Notes under the pieces: model-generated
Databases searched by the model: none
What the model was told of the DNA's origin: nothing
What the model saw: the letters and a program-made list of their open reading frames with translations, nothing else
Shown here: positions 30,378-39,234 of the stretch, piece after piece
Layout of the letters: each line of letters opens with the position of its first letter
Position numbering within the stretch: position 1 is the first letter of the stretch
Program-made: the position numbers and the translations under genes
Assembly: GCF_900638385.1 (NCBI RefSeq)
Contig: NZ_LR134510.1
Coordinates: forward strand, 124,001 to 188,000
Direction of reading: 5' to 3'
Source of the DNA: Actinobacillus delphinicola
Lineage (GTDB): Bacteria; Pseudomonadota; Gammaproteobacteria; Enterobacterales; Pasteurellaceae
Length of the DNA: 64,000 nucleotides

Positions 30378-30785
30378 ATGAAAACAACCGTACTTAAATT
30401 AAGTGAACTTTCTTGTGGTCATTGTGTAGCAAGCACCAAAAAAGCATTAGAAGCTGTTCCAGGTGTTGTGAGTGCTGATGTTACTATTGATAAAGCTATC
30501 GTATTAGGCGATGTTGATGCACATGCACTTATTAAAGCGGTCAAAGATGCGGGGTATAAAGCTCAATTAGAAAACGATGATCATACTATCGTTTTAAATT
30601 TAAGCGATCTTTCTTGTGATCACTGCGTTGGTACAACCAAGAAAGCACTTGAAGCTGTGCCTGGGGTAAGTGATGTTCAAGTTTCTCTTAATAAAGCAAT
30701 CGTTAAAGGCGATGCTTCACCTGAAGCACTCATCACAGCTGTTGAAAAAGCAGGTTATAAAGCAACCTTAGCTAGTGCAAAGTAG
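30378..30785 (+). CDS. copZ: Tandem HMA copper chaperone (CopZ-like)
   Basis: 135 residues made of two heavy-metal-associated domains, each with a CxxC copper site: CGHC at ~14-17 and CDHC near 83-86, both followed by the KALEAVPGV helix. As a free protein it would carry Cu(I) to CopA. The start has AAGGAG before it. The reading frame ends in GCA AAG TAG, and the copA frame opens in the -1 register right there, with a strong RNA stem following. It may therefore be both a free chaperone and the N-terminal part of CopA made by frameshifting (see the recoding site). Confidence 0.9.
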   Translation: MKTTVLKLSELSCGHCVASTKKALEAVPGVVSADVTIDKAIVLGDVDAHALIKAVKDAGYKAQLENDDHTIVLNLSDLSCDHCVGTTKKALEAVPGVSDVQVSLNKAIVKGDASPEALITAVEKAGYKATLASAK

Positions 30786-30888
30786 AATCGCTATCACAAG
30801 AGGTCTCTGACCCTGCTGTATCTGAAACAGAAAAAAATATTGAGCCTGTCGCTGAGCAGGCTCAATCTGACTCTGTGATAGCAGATTC
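30776..30888 (+). other. Putative programmed -1 frameshift signal between copZ and copA
   Basis: The slippery heptamer T-GCA-AAG (30776-30782) ends just before the TAG at 30783. The -1 frame is open from 30776 and continues into CopA through an acidic linker. Downstream, GAATC (30785) pairs with GATTC (30884), GCTATCACA (30790-30798) with TGTGATAGC (30874-30882), and GAG (30800-30802) with CTC (30871-30873). Nested inside is a perfect TTGAGCCTG/CAGGCTCAA hairpin (30840-30865). E. coli copA uses a similar C-CCA-AAG slip site to make a short chaperone. Unproven here; a simple indel would also separate the frames. Confidence 0.6.
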
Positions 30889-33121
30889 TAATGATGATGA
30901 TCAGACAACATTATTACTAGAAGGTATGAGTTGTGCAGCTTGCGTATTAAAAGTACAAAAAGCCTTAGAGGCAGTACCTAATGTCACTAAAGTGCAAGTC
31001 AACTTAGCAGAAAATACCGCACTTGTAACAGGACATAATGATAATCCGCAAGCACTCGTTGAAGCCGTAGAAAAAATCGGTTACGGTGCTGAAGTCATGG
31101 TTGATGAACAAAGTCGCCGTGAAAAACAACAACGCCTTGCTCAAATTGAATTTCGTACCCGCCTTTGGCAAAGTGCGGTAGCACTTATTGTATCATTTAG
31201 CCTAATGGGTTGGAGTTTTTGGGATAAAAAACCTGTCACCACCGCTAATGAAGGTATTTGGTTAAGCGTCGGTATCTTCGTATTAATTATCATGATCATT
31301 ACTGGTGGACACTTCTACGTCAAAGCATGGAAAAATCTTCTCCAAAAAAGCAGTACTATGGATACCCTCGTTACCTTAGGGACTGCAAGTGCGTGGTTAT
31401 ATTCCATGTTTGTGGTACTAGATCCAACATTCTTCCCTGAAGGCTCTCGTCACCTCTATTTCGATGCCGCCGTAATGATTATTGGGTTAATCAACTTCGG
31501 TAAAATGCTCGAACTTAAAGGTAAACAACAATCATCAAAAGCACTTGAACGCTTACTTGACTTAACACCAGCAACTGCCATTTTAGTTACAGATAAAGGC
31601 GAAGAAGAAATTCCACTTGCTAAAGTGCAAGCAGGCATGATCCTTCGTTTACAAACTGGTGAACGTGTGCCAGTGGACGGTGTGGTAACTCAAGGTAGTG
31701 GTTGGCTAGATGAAAGTATGCTTACTGGTGAACCTATTGCGATTGAAAAACAAATCGGAGATAAAGTTAGCGCAGGAACATTATTAACTGATGGTTCTGT
31801 ACTCTTCCGTGCTGAACAAGTAGGTTCCCACACACGCCTTGCCAATATTATTAAACTGGTTCGTCAAGCACAAAGCAGTAAACCACCTATCGGACAATTA
31901 GCGGATAAAGTGGCATCCATTTTCGTACCGACTGTTATCTCAATTGCAATTTTAGCAGGATTAATTTGGTACTTTATCGGACCAGAACCGCACTTATCTT
32001 ATGGCCTAGTTATCTTTACTACTGTATTAATTATCGCTTGCCCATGTGCTTTAGGCTTAGCAACACCAATGTCCATTATTGCTGGGGTCGGTCGTGCGGC
32101 TGAAATTGGCGTGCTCGTTCGTAATGCAGATGCCCTACAACGTGCTGCAACAGCAGATACACTGGTCTTTGATAAAACAGGTACCTTAACAAAAGCAGAA
32201 CCAAAAATTACTTCTATTCATCTTTATAACGATGCAACAGAAGAACAAGTGGTACAACTTGCAGCCACCTTAGAACAAGGTGCGAGCCATCCACTTGCTC
32301 GTGCAATCGTAGAACGTGCAGAAGAACATAACCTCACACTTGGCACATTAGACGACTTCACCACGCTTAAAGGCTTGGGTGTAATGGGTAAAGTAGCAGG
32401 TAAAATCGTTTGTTTAGGTAACCAAACCTTTATGAATGATCAACATGTTGATACATCTGTAGCTCAACAAGTATTTGAACAAGAAAGTGAACATGGTTCT
32501 ACTGTCATTTTCTTCGCTATCGATGGCAAATTAGCCTCACTCTTTGTTGTAACTGATCCGCTTCGTAGCGATACAAAAGAAGCGATCGCTCGTTTGAAAT
32601 CACTTGGTTACCACCTTGTCATGTTAACTGGTGACCAACAAAAAACTGCAGAATATCTTGCTAAAGAAGCAGGCATTGACGAAGTTGTTGCAGGCGTTTT
32701 ACCAGAAGGTAAAGTACGTACCGTAGAAGATCTTCAACGTGCAGGTCGTAAAGTTGTGATGGTTGGCGATGGTATCAATGATGCACCAGCATTAGCGCTT
32801 GCGGACGTTAGTATTGCGATGGGTGAAGGCTCTGATGTTGCCATTGAAACAGCAGAATTAACCTTAATGAATCCGAGTATCAATACGGTTGCAGATGCAC
32901 TTGTTCTTTCTCGTGGTATTCTCCGCAATATAAAAGAAAATTTATTTGGTGCATTTGTATACAATATTATTTGTATTCCGCTCGCAGCGGGTGTATTATA
33001 CCCCCTATGGGGTATCTTAGTGAATCCAATGTTTGGTGCTGCGGCAATGGCGTTATCCTCTACGACTGTTGTTCTTAACGCAAACCGCTTACTTCGATTT
33101 AAAGTACGCCCAGAAAAATAA
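30875..33121 (+). CDS. copA: Cu(I)-exporting P1B-type ATPase
   Basis: The frame from a GTG at 30875 gives 748 residues, but that GTG has no good ribosome site and sits in the stem of the putative recoding element; a -1 shift from copZ would give ~914 residues with three HMA domains. Visible: HMA with GMSCAAC near 17-23, TM region, actuator TGE (LTGEP), the transport motif CPCALG in TM6 near 388-393, phosphorylation DKTGT near 433, HP motif (ASHPLA) and GDGINDAPA near 630. It exports Cu(I) from the cytoplasm. Two uptake signals lie inside. Confidence 0.93.
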   Translation: MIADSNDDDQTTLLLEGMSCAACVLKVQKALEAVPNVTKVQVNLAENTALVTGHNDNPQALVEAVEKIGYGAEVMVDEQSRREKQQRLAQIEFRTRLWQSAVALIVSFSLMGWSFWDKKPVTTANEGIWLSVGIFVLIIMIITGGHFYVKAWKNLLQKSSTMDTLVTLGTASAWLYSMFVVLDPTFFPEGSRHLYFDAAVMIIGLINFGKMLELKGKQQSSKALERLLDLTPATAILVTDKGEEEIPLAKVQAGMILRLQTGERVPVDGVVTQGSGWLDESMLTGEPIAIEKQIGDKVSAGTLLTDGSVLFRAEQVGSHTRLANIIKLVRQAQSSKPPIGQLADKVASIFVPTVISIAILAGLIWYFIGPEPHLSYGLVIFTTVLIIACPCALGLATPMSIIAGVGRAAEIGVLVRNADALQRAATADTLVFDKTGTLTKAEPKITSIHLYNDATEEQVVQLAATLEQGASHPLARAIVERAEEHNLTLGTLDDFTTLKGLGVMGKVAGKIVCLGNQTFMNDQHVDTSVAQQVFEQESEHGSTVIFFAIDGKLASLFVVTDPLRSDTKEAIARLKSLGYHLVMLTGDQQKTAEYLAKEAGIDEVVAGVLPEGKVRTVEDLQRAGRKVVMVGDGINDAPALALADVSIAMGEGSDVAIETAELTLMNPSINTVADALVLSRGILRNIKENLFGAFVYNIICIPLAAGVLYPLWGILVNPMFGAAAMALSSTTVVLNANRLLRFKVRPEK
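31171..31179 (+). repeat. DNA uptake signal sequence (Hin type)
   Basis: AAGTGCGGT core within copA. Confidence 0.75.
31987..31995 (-). repeat. DNA uptake signal sequence (Hin type), reverse orientation
   Basis: ACCGCACTT, the complement of AAGTGCGGT, within copA. Confidence 0.75.
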
Positions 33122-33145
33122 TTTTAAAGTAGGACATTTCCCCTT

Positions 33146-33172
33146 GGTGCTGTTCGCAGCACCGTTTTTTTT
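33146..33172 (+). terminator. Intrinsic terminator after copA
   Basis: GGTGCTG-TTCG-CAGCACC, a 7-bp stem with a stable TTCG loop, then eight T. The remaining gap to 33500 holds AT-rich DNA and one intergenic palindrome; no gene seen. Confidence 0.93.
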
Positions 33173-33444
33173 ATCTCACGATTTATAATCTGCCTCCATC
33201 TCAATAAAAGTTATCCCTACGCTGAAAAACAAATAAAAAAGAAATATTTTTTATCCTCATTTTTCATAACGGCATACACTAAACTAAAACAACGCCCCTG
33301 TTTTCATTCCTTTTTATGCATTTTAAAAGGCATCACTTCTTTAGAATAACTTGCGAATCAAAATTACCTTATCTACATTGCCGCTTGAGCCATCTAAGCA
33401 ATTCATCAAATCTTCTTTGATAGCTATATCGTTTAAATAAAAAA

Positions 33445-33485
33445 ACGCCCCAATTTTCATAAAAAATTATGAGAATTGAGACGTG
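33445..33485. repeat. Intergenic palindrome family, full but diverged copy
   Basis: ACGCCCCAATTTTCAT and ATGAGAATTGAGACGT arms around an AT centre. It lies 16 bases beyond the stop of the minus-strand YccS-type gene. Confidence 0.75.
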
Positions 33486-33500
33486 ATTACGTCAATAAAA

Positions 33501-35708
33501 TTAACCTGCTACCAATTGAGTGGTTTGTGCAGCATCTTCATCTTTTGACACCACTTTACGATGCATTGCCGTATAAAGTAATGGAAGAATTTGCCCAATT
33601 AAATTTAATTGACTTAATAAGAATTTCACATCGCTTTCTGTATTTGAAGCATTTTCGTTATAGCGCTGTTCTTCTTCATTAAAAGTGGCAAGTCCTTCGT
33701 GAATCACCCGCATTTTTTCATCAAATTCCACACTTGAAAGCGTATCTAAACTATCAAGTAGTCCTACCATTTTTTTCGCAATAGGATAAAAACTTGACAT
33801 AAAATAAACAGGTTGATGAATATTCACCATGCTATCCCGATAAGCACCTAACGCAGAAATATAACTCAATAATGTATAATTTAATTTCAAAAGTTCAAAA
33901 GCAACAGGTAAACGACTCGCATATTTTTTCGGGTCATTATTCATAATATTTACCAAATTCCCCAAACTGCTTGCGCTATCTTGTGCTTTACGGCGAACCA
34001 AACGATATTGCAACTGATCGCAGTGACCAAATTGTAATTGGCTAATAATTAATAAAAGATATTTCGCCTCAACTTTTAAAGACTGAGTAATCGTTTTTCG
34101 CAAATCAAAATATTTCCAGTCTGGCCAAAGGTAAGAGCTTGCCAAAAATGCAATAAATGCCCCACCGAGCGTGTACATAATGCGAGAGAACATAACATCT
34201 TCAATATCAAAGCCCATAACATAAAAGCTGACTAGAACCTGTACTGTGATGAAAAATGTTGCATAACTAAAGTTATTACTTCTAAATAAGAAATAAAGCG
34301 TACTCGTTAAAACGATGATCCCTAAATCTAAGCCTAAAGTTGGTTGCATGTACGGTAACAGTGATCCGACAAGCACCCCAAGAATACTTCCCCCGATACG
34401 CTGTTTTAAACGTAATTTAGTTGCATAATGATTTGGCTGACATACTAAAATAGCTGTCATCAGGATCCAATAACCCAAGTGTAAATTAAAGATTTCTACG
34501 ATAAGACAACTAATGAAAACGACTGCCGCAAGACGTACTGCATGACGAAATAATGGAGAATTGAACGTAAAATTCCCCTTCACTGCAGTCCACATATTTT
34601 TTAATCCCGTAATTTGTACAGGATGTAGTTCAACTTTTGAAGCTGCATTCAAATCTTGAGCCACATTAATATGGCGAAGCTGCCAATCAATCGCTTGTAA
34701 ACTTTCAACCAAACTTTGCAATGCAGAAAGGTTAGCTCGACATACTGGATGCGATTTTTGATAAAACTCTAATGCCTGTAATAATCCATTCATTGTCCGT
34801 TCAAGACGGGGATCGTAAGTGTATTTTGTATTTAACTGCAAACTTTGCGCAAGATCGGCACACGCCTGCCCTTGTAATTCAAAAACACGTTGAATACGAA
34901 AGATAAGATCCGTATGTTTCAGTTTTTTGGCAAAGCTTTGATAATCAAAATAATCTGCACTAACTCTTTCAAAAATTTCTTGAGCTGCAAAGTAATATTT
35001 CATCATTCGGATAATCTGTGAACGACGTTGCTGCCCTCGAATACGATAAAAAAGCATGCCCTGACATTGGTTAAAAGCTTGAATAACCTGTGCATTCTTA
35101 ATCGCTAACGGTAATTGATGCTGTTGCTGCTCTTCTAGATCATCTGGATCGAAAAATTGCGCTTTTTCAAGAAAATATCCTGATAATGCGGCAAACACAT
35201 CGCCCACACTTTCTTGTACAGCTCGATTCGGAAAGATAAAGAAGATACACAATGAACTAAGACTATATAAAATTGCCCCGATGACAATCAAAATAGGATT
35301 TAAAAACCATGGCACCGTTGGCGTATAAACCAAAACTGTATAAAGAGAAACCAAAAGTGCGCCAAATGCCATCGTACTATAACGTGGTCCGATCGCCCCA
35401 AACATGGTTACAACAAAAGCCATAATCGTAAAGAGCAATGTAAATGCGATACTATGCCCAATGCTCAGTTGCATTAAAAAAGAAGAACACGAGAAAACAA
35501 CAAGCATCACGCAAATATTTTTTAAGCGTCCCACAAACCGATCGTCTAAATCCACAAGCCCTGCCCCGATCATACCTAGAATCAATGGCATAGCTTGCGG
35601 TGATACGCCTAAAAACCATATTACGATTGCCGCCAAATTTACCGCAACAAAAATGGGTAAAGTAGAAATCACCTTACCATTAAACCAAGAACGAAGTGTC
35701 TTTCTCAC
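33501..35708 (-). CDS. yccS: FUSC-family inner-membrane protein, YccS type
   Basis: A 735-residue protein with two clusters of about five to six membrane segments (residues ~15-160 and ~395-530), each followed by a cytoplasmic helical region, the layout of YccS/YhfK (E. coli YccS ~720). It is related to aromatic acid efflux (AaeB) and plant aluminium-activated transporters. The substrate is unknown. It is monocistronic and unconnected to the flanking copper genes except by position. Confidence 0.88.
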   Translation of the reverse strand: MRKTLRSWFNGKVISTLPIFVAVNLAAIVIWFLGVSPQAMPLILGMIGAGLVDLDDRFVGRLKNICVMLVVFSCSSFLMQLSIGHSIAFTLLFTIMAFVVTMFGAIGPRYSTMAFGALLVSLYTVLVYTPTVPWFLNPILIVIGAILYSLSSLCIFFIFPNRAVQESVGDVFAALSGYFLEKAQFFDPDDLEEQQQHQLPLAIKNAQVIQAFNQCQGMLFYRIRGQQRRSQIIRMMKYYFAAQEIFERVSADYFDYQSFAKKLKHTDLIFRIQRVFELQGQACADLAQSLQLNTKYTYDPRLERTMNGLLQALEFYQKSHPVCRANLSALQSLVESLQAIDWQLRHINVAQDLNAASKVELHPVQITGLKNMWTAVKGNFTFNSPLFRHAVRLAAVVFISCLIVEIFNLHLGYWILMTAILVCQPNHYATKLRLKQRIGGSILGVLVGSLLPYMQPTLGLDLGIIVLTSTLYFLFRSNNFSYATFFITVQVLVSFYVMGFDIEDVMFSRIMYTLGGAFIAFLASSYLWPDWKYFDLRKTITQSLKVEAKYLLLIISQLQFGHCDQLQYRLVRRKAQDSASSLGNLVNIMNNDPKKYASRLPVAFELLKLNYTLLSYISALGAYRDSMVNIHQPVYFMSSFYPIAKKMVGLLDSLDTLSSVEFDEKMRVIHEGLATFNEEEQRYNENASNTESDVKFLLSQLNLIGQILPLLYTAMHRKVVSKDEDAAQTTQLVAG

Positions 35709-35889
35709 AAATTTTATCTCATCAAAAATTTATAAATTCATTATCCAAATCACATTCTACGCTTTTTTTTTACAAAAAAAGTAGCCTTTCAATATTTATT
35801 CATATAAATAGTAATAAACGGGTAATTTTTAGCTATTAATTGGCGTATAATAAGACCCACTGTTTAATTTTTAGGAGAAATCTTTCGTA

Positions 35890-36312
35890 ATGAAAAAAAT
35901 ACTCACCACGATGGCTGCACTTGCACCTGCATTCTTATTTGCTCAAGTGACCGTTCAGCAACCAACAATTGCGGCGACTACCCAAGCAAATCAACCCACA
36001 GCAATTCATATGACATTAAAAAATAATGGCAATGAAAAAGTTAATCTAGTTATGCTAGAAACTGCGAGCAATGCACGCTTAGAACTTCATGGAATGAAAA
36101 ACGGACGCATGTCTCCAATTTCTGAAATTCCTGTTCCCGCACATGGCGAAACAAAATTAAAATACGGCGGTATGCATATCATGGTTTATGATTTGACTCA
36201 TCCAATCGCTGTAGGTTCAACTTTCCCAGTGACACTTTTCTTTGATAATGGTGAAACCCTAAATATCAAAGCTAAAGCAGTTTCTCCTCAAGAAATGCAT
36301 TTACATAAATAG
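35890..36312 (+). CDS. PCu(A)C periplasmic copper chaperone
   Basis: 140 residues with a signal peptide of about 18 (ending FLFA). The DUF461/PCuAC cupredoxin-like fold is indicated by LELHGMKNGRMSPI and GGMHIMVYDL, which together give the H-M...H-M copper-binding pattern. The C-terminal MHLHK may add ligands. Such proteins deliver Cu(I) to cytochrome oxidase or hold periplasmic copper. TTAGGAGAAA stands before the ATG. It stands alone about 2.8 kb from copA. Confidence 0.92.
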   Translation: MKKILTTMAALAPAFLFAQVTVQQPTIAATTQANQPTAIHMTLKNNGNEKVNLVMLETASNARLELHGMKNGRMSPISEIPVPAHGETKLKYGGMHIMVYDLTHPIAVGSTFPVTLFFDNGETLNIKAKAVSPQEMHLHK

Positions 36313-36315
36313 CTA

Positions 36316-36354
36316 ACGCCTCAATTTTCATAAAATTTTTTGAAAATTGGGGCG
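36316..36354. repeat. Intergenic palindrome family, full copy
   Basis: ACGCCTCAATTTTCA and TGAAAATTGGGGCGC arms, starting four bases after the PCu(A)C stop; it could also end that transcript. Confidence 0.8.
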
Positions 36355-36515
36355 CTATTTTATTCGAGCAAATATACTTATCTATTCTACATAAAAAGAG
36401 TATGATAAATTACACAATTGTTTAAAAAATGTAAATAATTTTTAAAAGTGGCGTTTTGAATATTCTTTTAAATTTGGAAATAAAAAAAGATATGAAAAAT
36501 GATAAGAAATAAGAT

Positions 36516-36592
36516 TGGTACGACCGAGTGGACTCGAACCACCGACCCCCACCATGTCAAGGTGATGCTCTAACCAACTGAGCTACGGTCGT
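36516..36592 (-). tRNA. tRNA-Val (anticodon GAC)
   Basis: The complement begins ACGACCGTAGCTCAGTTGG and folds normally: acceptor ACGACCG/CGGTCGT, D-arm, anticodon stem-loop TCACC-TTGACAT-GGTGG with anticodon GAC, variable loop and T-arm GGTTCGAGTCC. Discriminator A and encoded CCA are present. Almost identical in the anticodon arm to E. coli tRNA-Val(GAC). Confidence 0.95.
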
Positions 36593-36750
36593 AAAACGTG
36601 GTGAATAATAACGATATTTTTTAATAAAAACAAGTATTTTTTTATCCAATCTACTTACAAGATTATTTTACATTCAATATTTTAACATTTTATCCTCTTT
36701 TCATCTAGTTTTTCATAGTAAACCATTGTTTTTAGCTATAAATTAAACGT

Positions 36751-36756
36751 TATAAT
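36751..36756 (+). promoter_or_regulatory. Likely -10 of the cfa leader transcript
   Basis: A perfect TATAAT; a TTGTTT at 36726-36731 is a weak -35 with a long 19-base spacer. Transcription would start about 36763, just before the structured element. Confidence 0.5.
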
Positions 36757-36770
36757 TCTGTTACACGTTG

Positions 36771-36876
36771 CAATGTTTTTAGTTAGGAGTAGAATTGCGA
36801 GCACGAAATGAGTGCGCTCATTTTCCGTTTTTTAGATGTGGGACTTTCCCACGATAATTCGTAACTAAAAATATTG
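36771..36876 (+). ncRNA. Structured 5' leader of cfa (candidate cis-regulatory RNA)
   Basis: CAATGTTTTTAGTTA (36771-36785) pairs with TAACTAAAAATATTG (36862-36876): 15 bp with one G-U. Inside are two hairpins, GAAATGAG-TGCG-CTCATTTT (36805-36824) and a perfect GTGGGA-CTT-TCCCAC (36838-36852). It lies downstream of a TATAAT and 54 bases before the cfa ATG. I cannot match it to a riboswitch family I know. It could instead be a stand-alone small RNA, or a MITE-like element with 15-base terminal inverted repeats. Confidence 0.55.
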
Positions 36877-36930
36877 TTCGAATTAATAGTATTAATTAGA
36901 TATACAATTTTCTTAAAATAGGAGAATATT

Positions 36931-38100
36931 ATGGCTTCAAGCAAAGAAATTGTTAAAGAGTTATTAGCATTAGCAGATATAGAAATTAATGGTTCTCGCC
37001 CTTTTGATATTCAAGTTCTTGACGATCGTTTTTATAACCGAGTCTTAGAAGATAGAAACTTAGGTCTCGGTGAAGCCTACATGGATGGATGGTGGAATTG
37101 TGAAGCTATTGACGAATTAATTTGTAAAATCCTCCAAGCAGACTTAGAAAGCAAACTTAATCTCAAATTAAAAATCAACGCCGGATTAGAACTCGGCAAA
37201 AGCAAAATCAAATCTCTCCTCAATCCTCAAAGTATCGCCCGCGTAAAAAAAGATGTGCCTGCCCACTATAATCTTGGTAATGAATTATTCACCGCAATGC
37301 TTGATAAAAACATGGCTTATTCTTGCGGTTACTTCCAAGATGAAGTTCATGAAGATTTAGAACGCGCTCAAGATGCAAAATTAGATCTCGTTTGCCGTAA
37401 ACTCGATCTCAAGCCAGGTGAACGTGTACTTGATATCGGTTGCGGTTGGGCAAGTTTTATCTTATACGCAGCAGAACATTTTGGCGTGTCATGCGATGGT
37501 CTTACCCTTTCAAGCGAACAAATGAAACTCGGCGAAGAACGCATTAAAGAAGCGGGTTTACAAGATAAAGTTCACTTTATCTTAGAAGATTACCGTCTTT
37601 ATAAACCAGAACAACCTTATGACAAACTTTGCAGTATTGGTATGTTTGAACACGTTGGTCCAAAAAACTATCAAGACTATTTCAAAGCTGCATCAGGTTT
37701 CCTAAAAGATAATGGCACTTTCCTACTCCACACTATCGGTCATAACATCACAACCGATGACGCCGATCCTTGGATTACGAAATACATTTTCCCAAATGGT
37801 TACATTCCAAGTATGGCGCAAGTGACCTCAGCCCTTGAAGGTTACTTCATCGTAGATGACGTACAAAATATCGGTGTGCACTACGATTACACTTTAATGG
37901 CATGGTTTAAAAACTTTGACAAAGCGTGGGATCGTATTCAAAAAGAATATCCGAACAAATATGATGAGCGTTTCTATCGCATGTGGAAATACTATCTACT
38001 TTCTTGTGCGGGTGCTTTCCGTGCACGCGATATCCACGTATGGCAATTTGTATTAAGAAAAAAACCATTGGATTACAATCCAGCTTCACGTTCTGCGTAA
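36931..38100 (+). CDS. cfa: Cyclopropane-fatty-acyl-phospholipid synthase
   Basis: 389 residues (E. coli 382). It transfers a methylene group from SAM to unsaturated acyl chains of membrane phospholipids, hardening the membrane under acid or stationary conditions. The SAM-binding VLDIGCGWASF is near 167-177, with PAHYNLGNELF near 110-120 and the acyl-site region GMFEHVGPKNY. ATAGGAGAA precedes the ATG. It is controlled, if at all, by the structured leader just upstream. It is followed by a half repeat and a terminator. Confidence 0.97.
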   Translation: MASSKEIVKELLALADIEINGSRPFDIQVLDDRFYNRVLEDRNLGLGEAYMDGWWNCEAIDELICKILQADLESKLNLKLKINAGLELGKSKIKSLLNPQSIARVKKDVPAHYNLGNELFTAMLDKNMAYSCGYFQDEVHEDLERAQDAKLDLVCRKLDLKPGERVLDIGCGWASFILYAAEHFGVSCDGLTLSSEQMKLGEERIKEAGLQDKVHFILEDYRLYKPEQPYDKLCSIGMFEHVGPKNYQDYFKAASGFLKDNGTFLLHTIGHNITTDDADPWITKYIFPNGYIPSMAQVTSALEGYFIVDDVQNIGVHYDYTLMAWFKNFDKAWDRIQKEYPNKYDERFYRMWKYYLLSCAGAFRARDIHVWQFVLRKKPLDYNPASRSA

Positions 38101-38118
38101 GACAAAACGGATAAATCA

Positions 38119-38146
38119 CATAAATTTCCTCGAAAATCGGGGCGTG
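38119..38146. repeat. Intergenic palindrome family, right half copy
   Basis: AT centre followed by CGAAAATCGGGGCGTG, the right arm only. It begins about 19 bases after the cfa stop. Confidence 0.6.
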
Positions 38147-38153
38147 ATAAAAG

Positions 38154-38181
38154 AAAAGCTCGGCAAAAACCGAGCTTTTTT
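38154..38181. terminator. Terminator between cfa and the 225-aa secreted protein gene
   Basis: AAAGCTCGG and CCGAGCTTT with a CAAAAA loop and a T run; between converging genes. Confidence 0.9.
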
Positions 38182-38184
38182 ATA

Positions 38185-38862
38185 TTATCCTTTCATCTTT
38201 TGGGCTAATTCTGCCTTTAATGCTTTTCTGGCTGCTGCAGCTTTTTCCTGTTCAGCTTTGATAAAAGCCTGTGCCGCATCGCTTTGTCGATGATCAGACA
38301 AGTACTGCATTTTTTGTTGAATATCCGCCATATAGGCTTTCTCCGCTTTATCTTTTAACGTCGCCGTACATTCGCCCAACATAAGCTTAATGCCATTGCC
38401 TTTCACTTCACCAAGCGTGTATAAGTAATCTTGATAATGAAAAACTAACCCTTTTTTATCATAAGGCGTTTTCTTTTGTTGTTCAGCAAAGGCGACGAAT
38501 TTCTTACCTTTCGATAAATACAGTAACTTCGTTTGATCGATTCCCGCAAGATCTAGCGCAACTTGATTATAAGGTGCCTCAGCTTTTACAAAGACAATCT
38601 GTGTCGGATATGGCATTTGCACTACCTGAGCAAAATTATCCCCTTGCAAACGATAAATCATCTTCGCCTGCATTGCCTTTTTACAACTTAAACTCGCAGG
38701 TAAATCAATTTCTTTCTGCGCTAAAATCGCACGCACCTTTTGATTCACCGCAGGCGTATTCATCTCCTTCGCCATCGGTTGCTTTGTAATAGCCATTCCC
38801 TCAGCTAAAACACTCCCAGAAAGCACCACAATCACAGCACCTGTTGTTATTGCTTTTATCAT
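38185..38862 (-). CDS. Hypothetical secreted protein
   Basis: 225 residues with a clear signal peptide (about 20 residues, ending SVLA), so periplasmic or exported. I do not recognise the family. One Cys pair (SCKKAM near 59 and GECTAT near 165) could form a disulfide. The last ~50 residues are a charged Ala/Lys/Glu helix (EKAAAARKALKAELAQKMKG). It has its own promoter region shared with the gap that holds the 26-residue ORF and converges on cfa. Confidence 0.8.
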   Translation of the reverse strand: MIKAITTGAVIVVLSGSVLAEGMAITKQPMAKEMNTPAVNQKVRAILAQKEIDLPASLSCKKAMQAKMIYRLQGDNFAQVVQMPYPTQIVFVKAEAPYNQVALDLAGIDQTKLLYLSKGKKFVAFAEQQKKTPYDKKGLVFHYQDYLYTLGEVKGNGIKLMLGECTATLKDKAEKAYMADIQQKMQYLSDHRQSDAAQAFIKAEQEKAAAARKALKAELAQKMKG

Positions 38863-39017
38863 AAAAAATTCCTTAATCGTAAGATAATTATTTTGAATAT
38901 ATAGCGTTAATCAAAATAAATTGCAAGGAAATATACGCTATCTTATTTGTAATATTTATATCCAATATAAAATATTATATAATTGATTTCTTTAACTTTT
39001 CTAAAAGGAGGTAAGCT

Positions 39018-39098
39018 ATGAATAGATATATTTTATTGTTAGATGTTATTATTCTAACATGTAATTTTATGCGTAGTCTTTATATGCTTTTTAAGTAA
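39018..39098 (+). CDS. Small membrane peptide, 26 residues
   Basis: An ATG at 39018 follows a near-perfect AAAAGGAGGT at ideal spacing. The 26 codons encode a mostly hydrophobic peptide (ILLLDVIILTC core) ending in a basic FMRSLYMLFK tail and TAA. No homologue recognised. The strong ribosome site, a hydrophobic core and a downstream terminator at 39193 support a real microprotein. It lies between a secreted protein gene and an autotransporter gene, both on the other strand. It could alternatively be a leader peptide or a type I toxin. Confidence 0.45.
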   Translation: MNRYILLLDVIILTCNFMRSLYMLFK

Positions 39099-39146
39099 AG
39101 AAATTAAAACCTATGGATAGTATAAAATCTAATTAATACTATCCAA

Positions 39147-39181
39147 TTTGTAACTCCCTTTCTCATTTTCGGGATTACAAC
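39147..39181 (+). repeat. Orphan CRISPR repeat (solo, hairpin-improved)
   Basis: Bases 39148-39169 are identical over 22 positions to the array repeats (TTGTAACTCCC...CTCATTTT); the remainder is changed so that TTGTAA-C-TCCC now pairs with GGGATTACAA. It lies 4.6 kb from array 1, alone, just after a perfect GGATAGTAT/ATACTATCC inverted repeat (39115-39123 and 39136-39144). Confidence 0.75.
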
Positions 39182-39192
39182 ATTTAATAATA

Positions 39193-39219
39193 AAAAACCG
39201 CAATCCTCATTGCGGTTTT
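39193..39219. terminator. Terminator after the small ORF and orphan repeat
   Basis: AAAACCGCAA and TTGCGGTTTT with a six-base loop. It serves either the plus-strand small transcript or the minus-strand autotransporter gene. Confidence 0.85.
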
Positions 39220-39234
39220 CTTATTTTAGATGCC

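Noticed and set aside
33355-33445. Possible gene remnant on the minus strand (frame containing RYSYQRRFDELLRWLKRQ)
   Set aside because: Only about 22 codons, no start or ribosome site and no recognisable family; too short to support.
36780-36800. GGAGTAG in the cfa leader as a yybP-ykoY manganese riboswitch
   Set aside because: Only seven bases match; the second conserved side of that riboswitch is missing.
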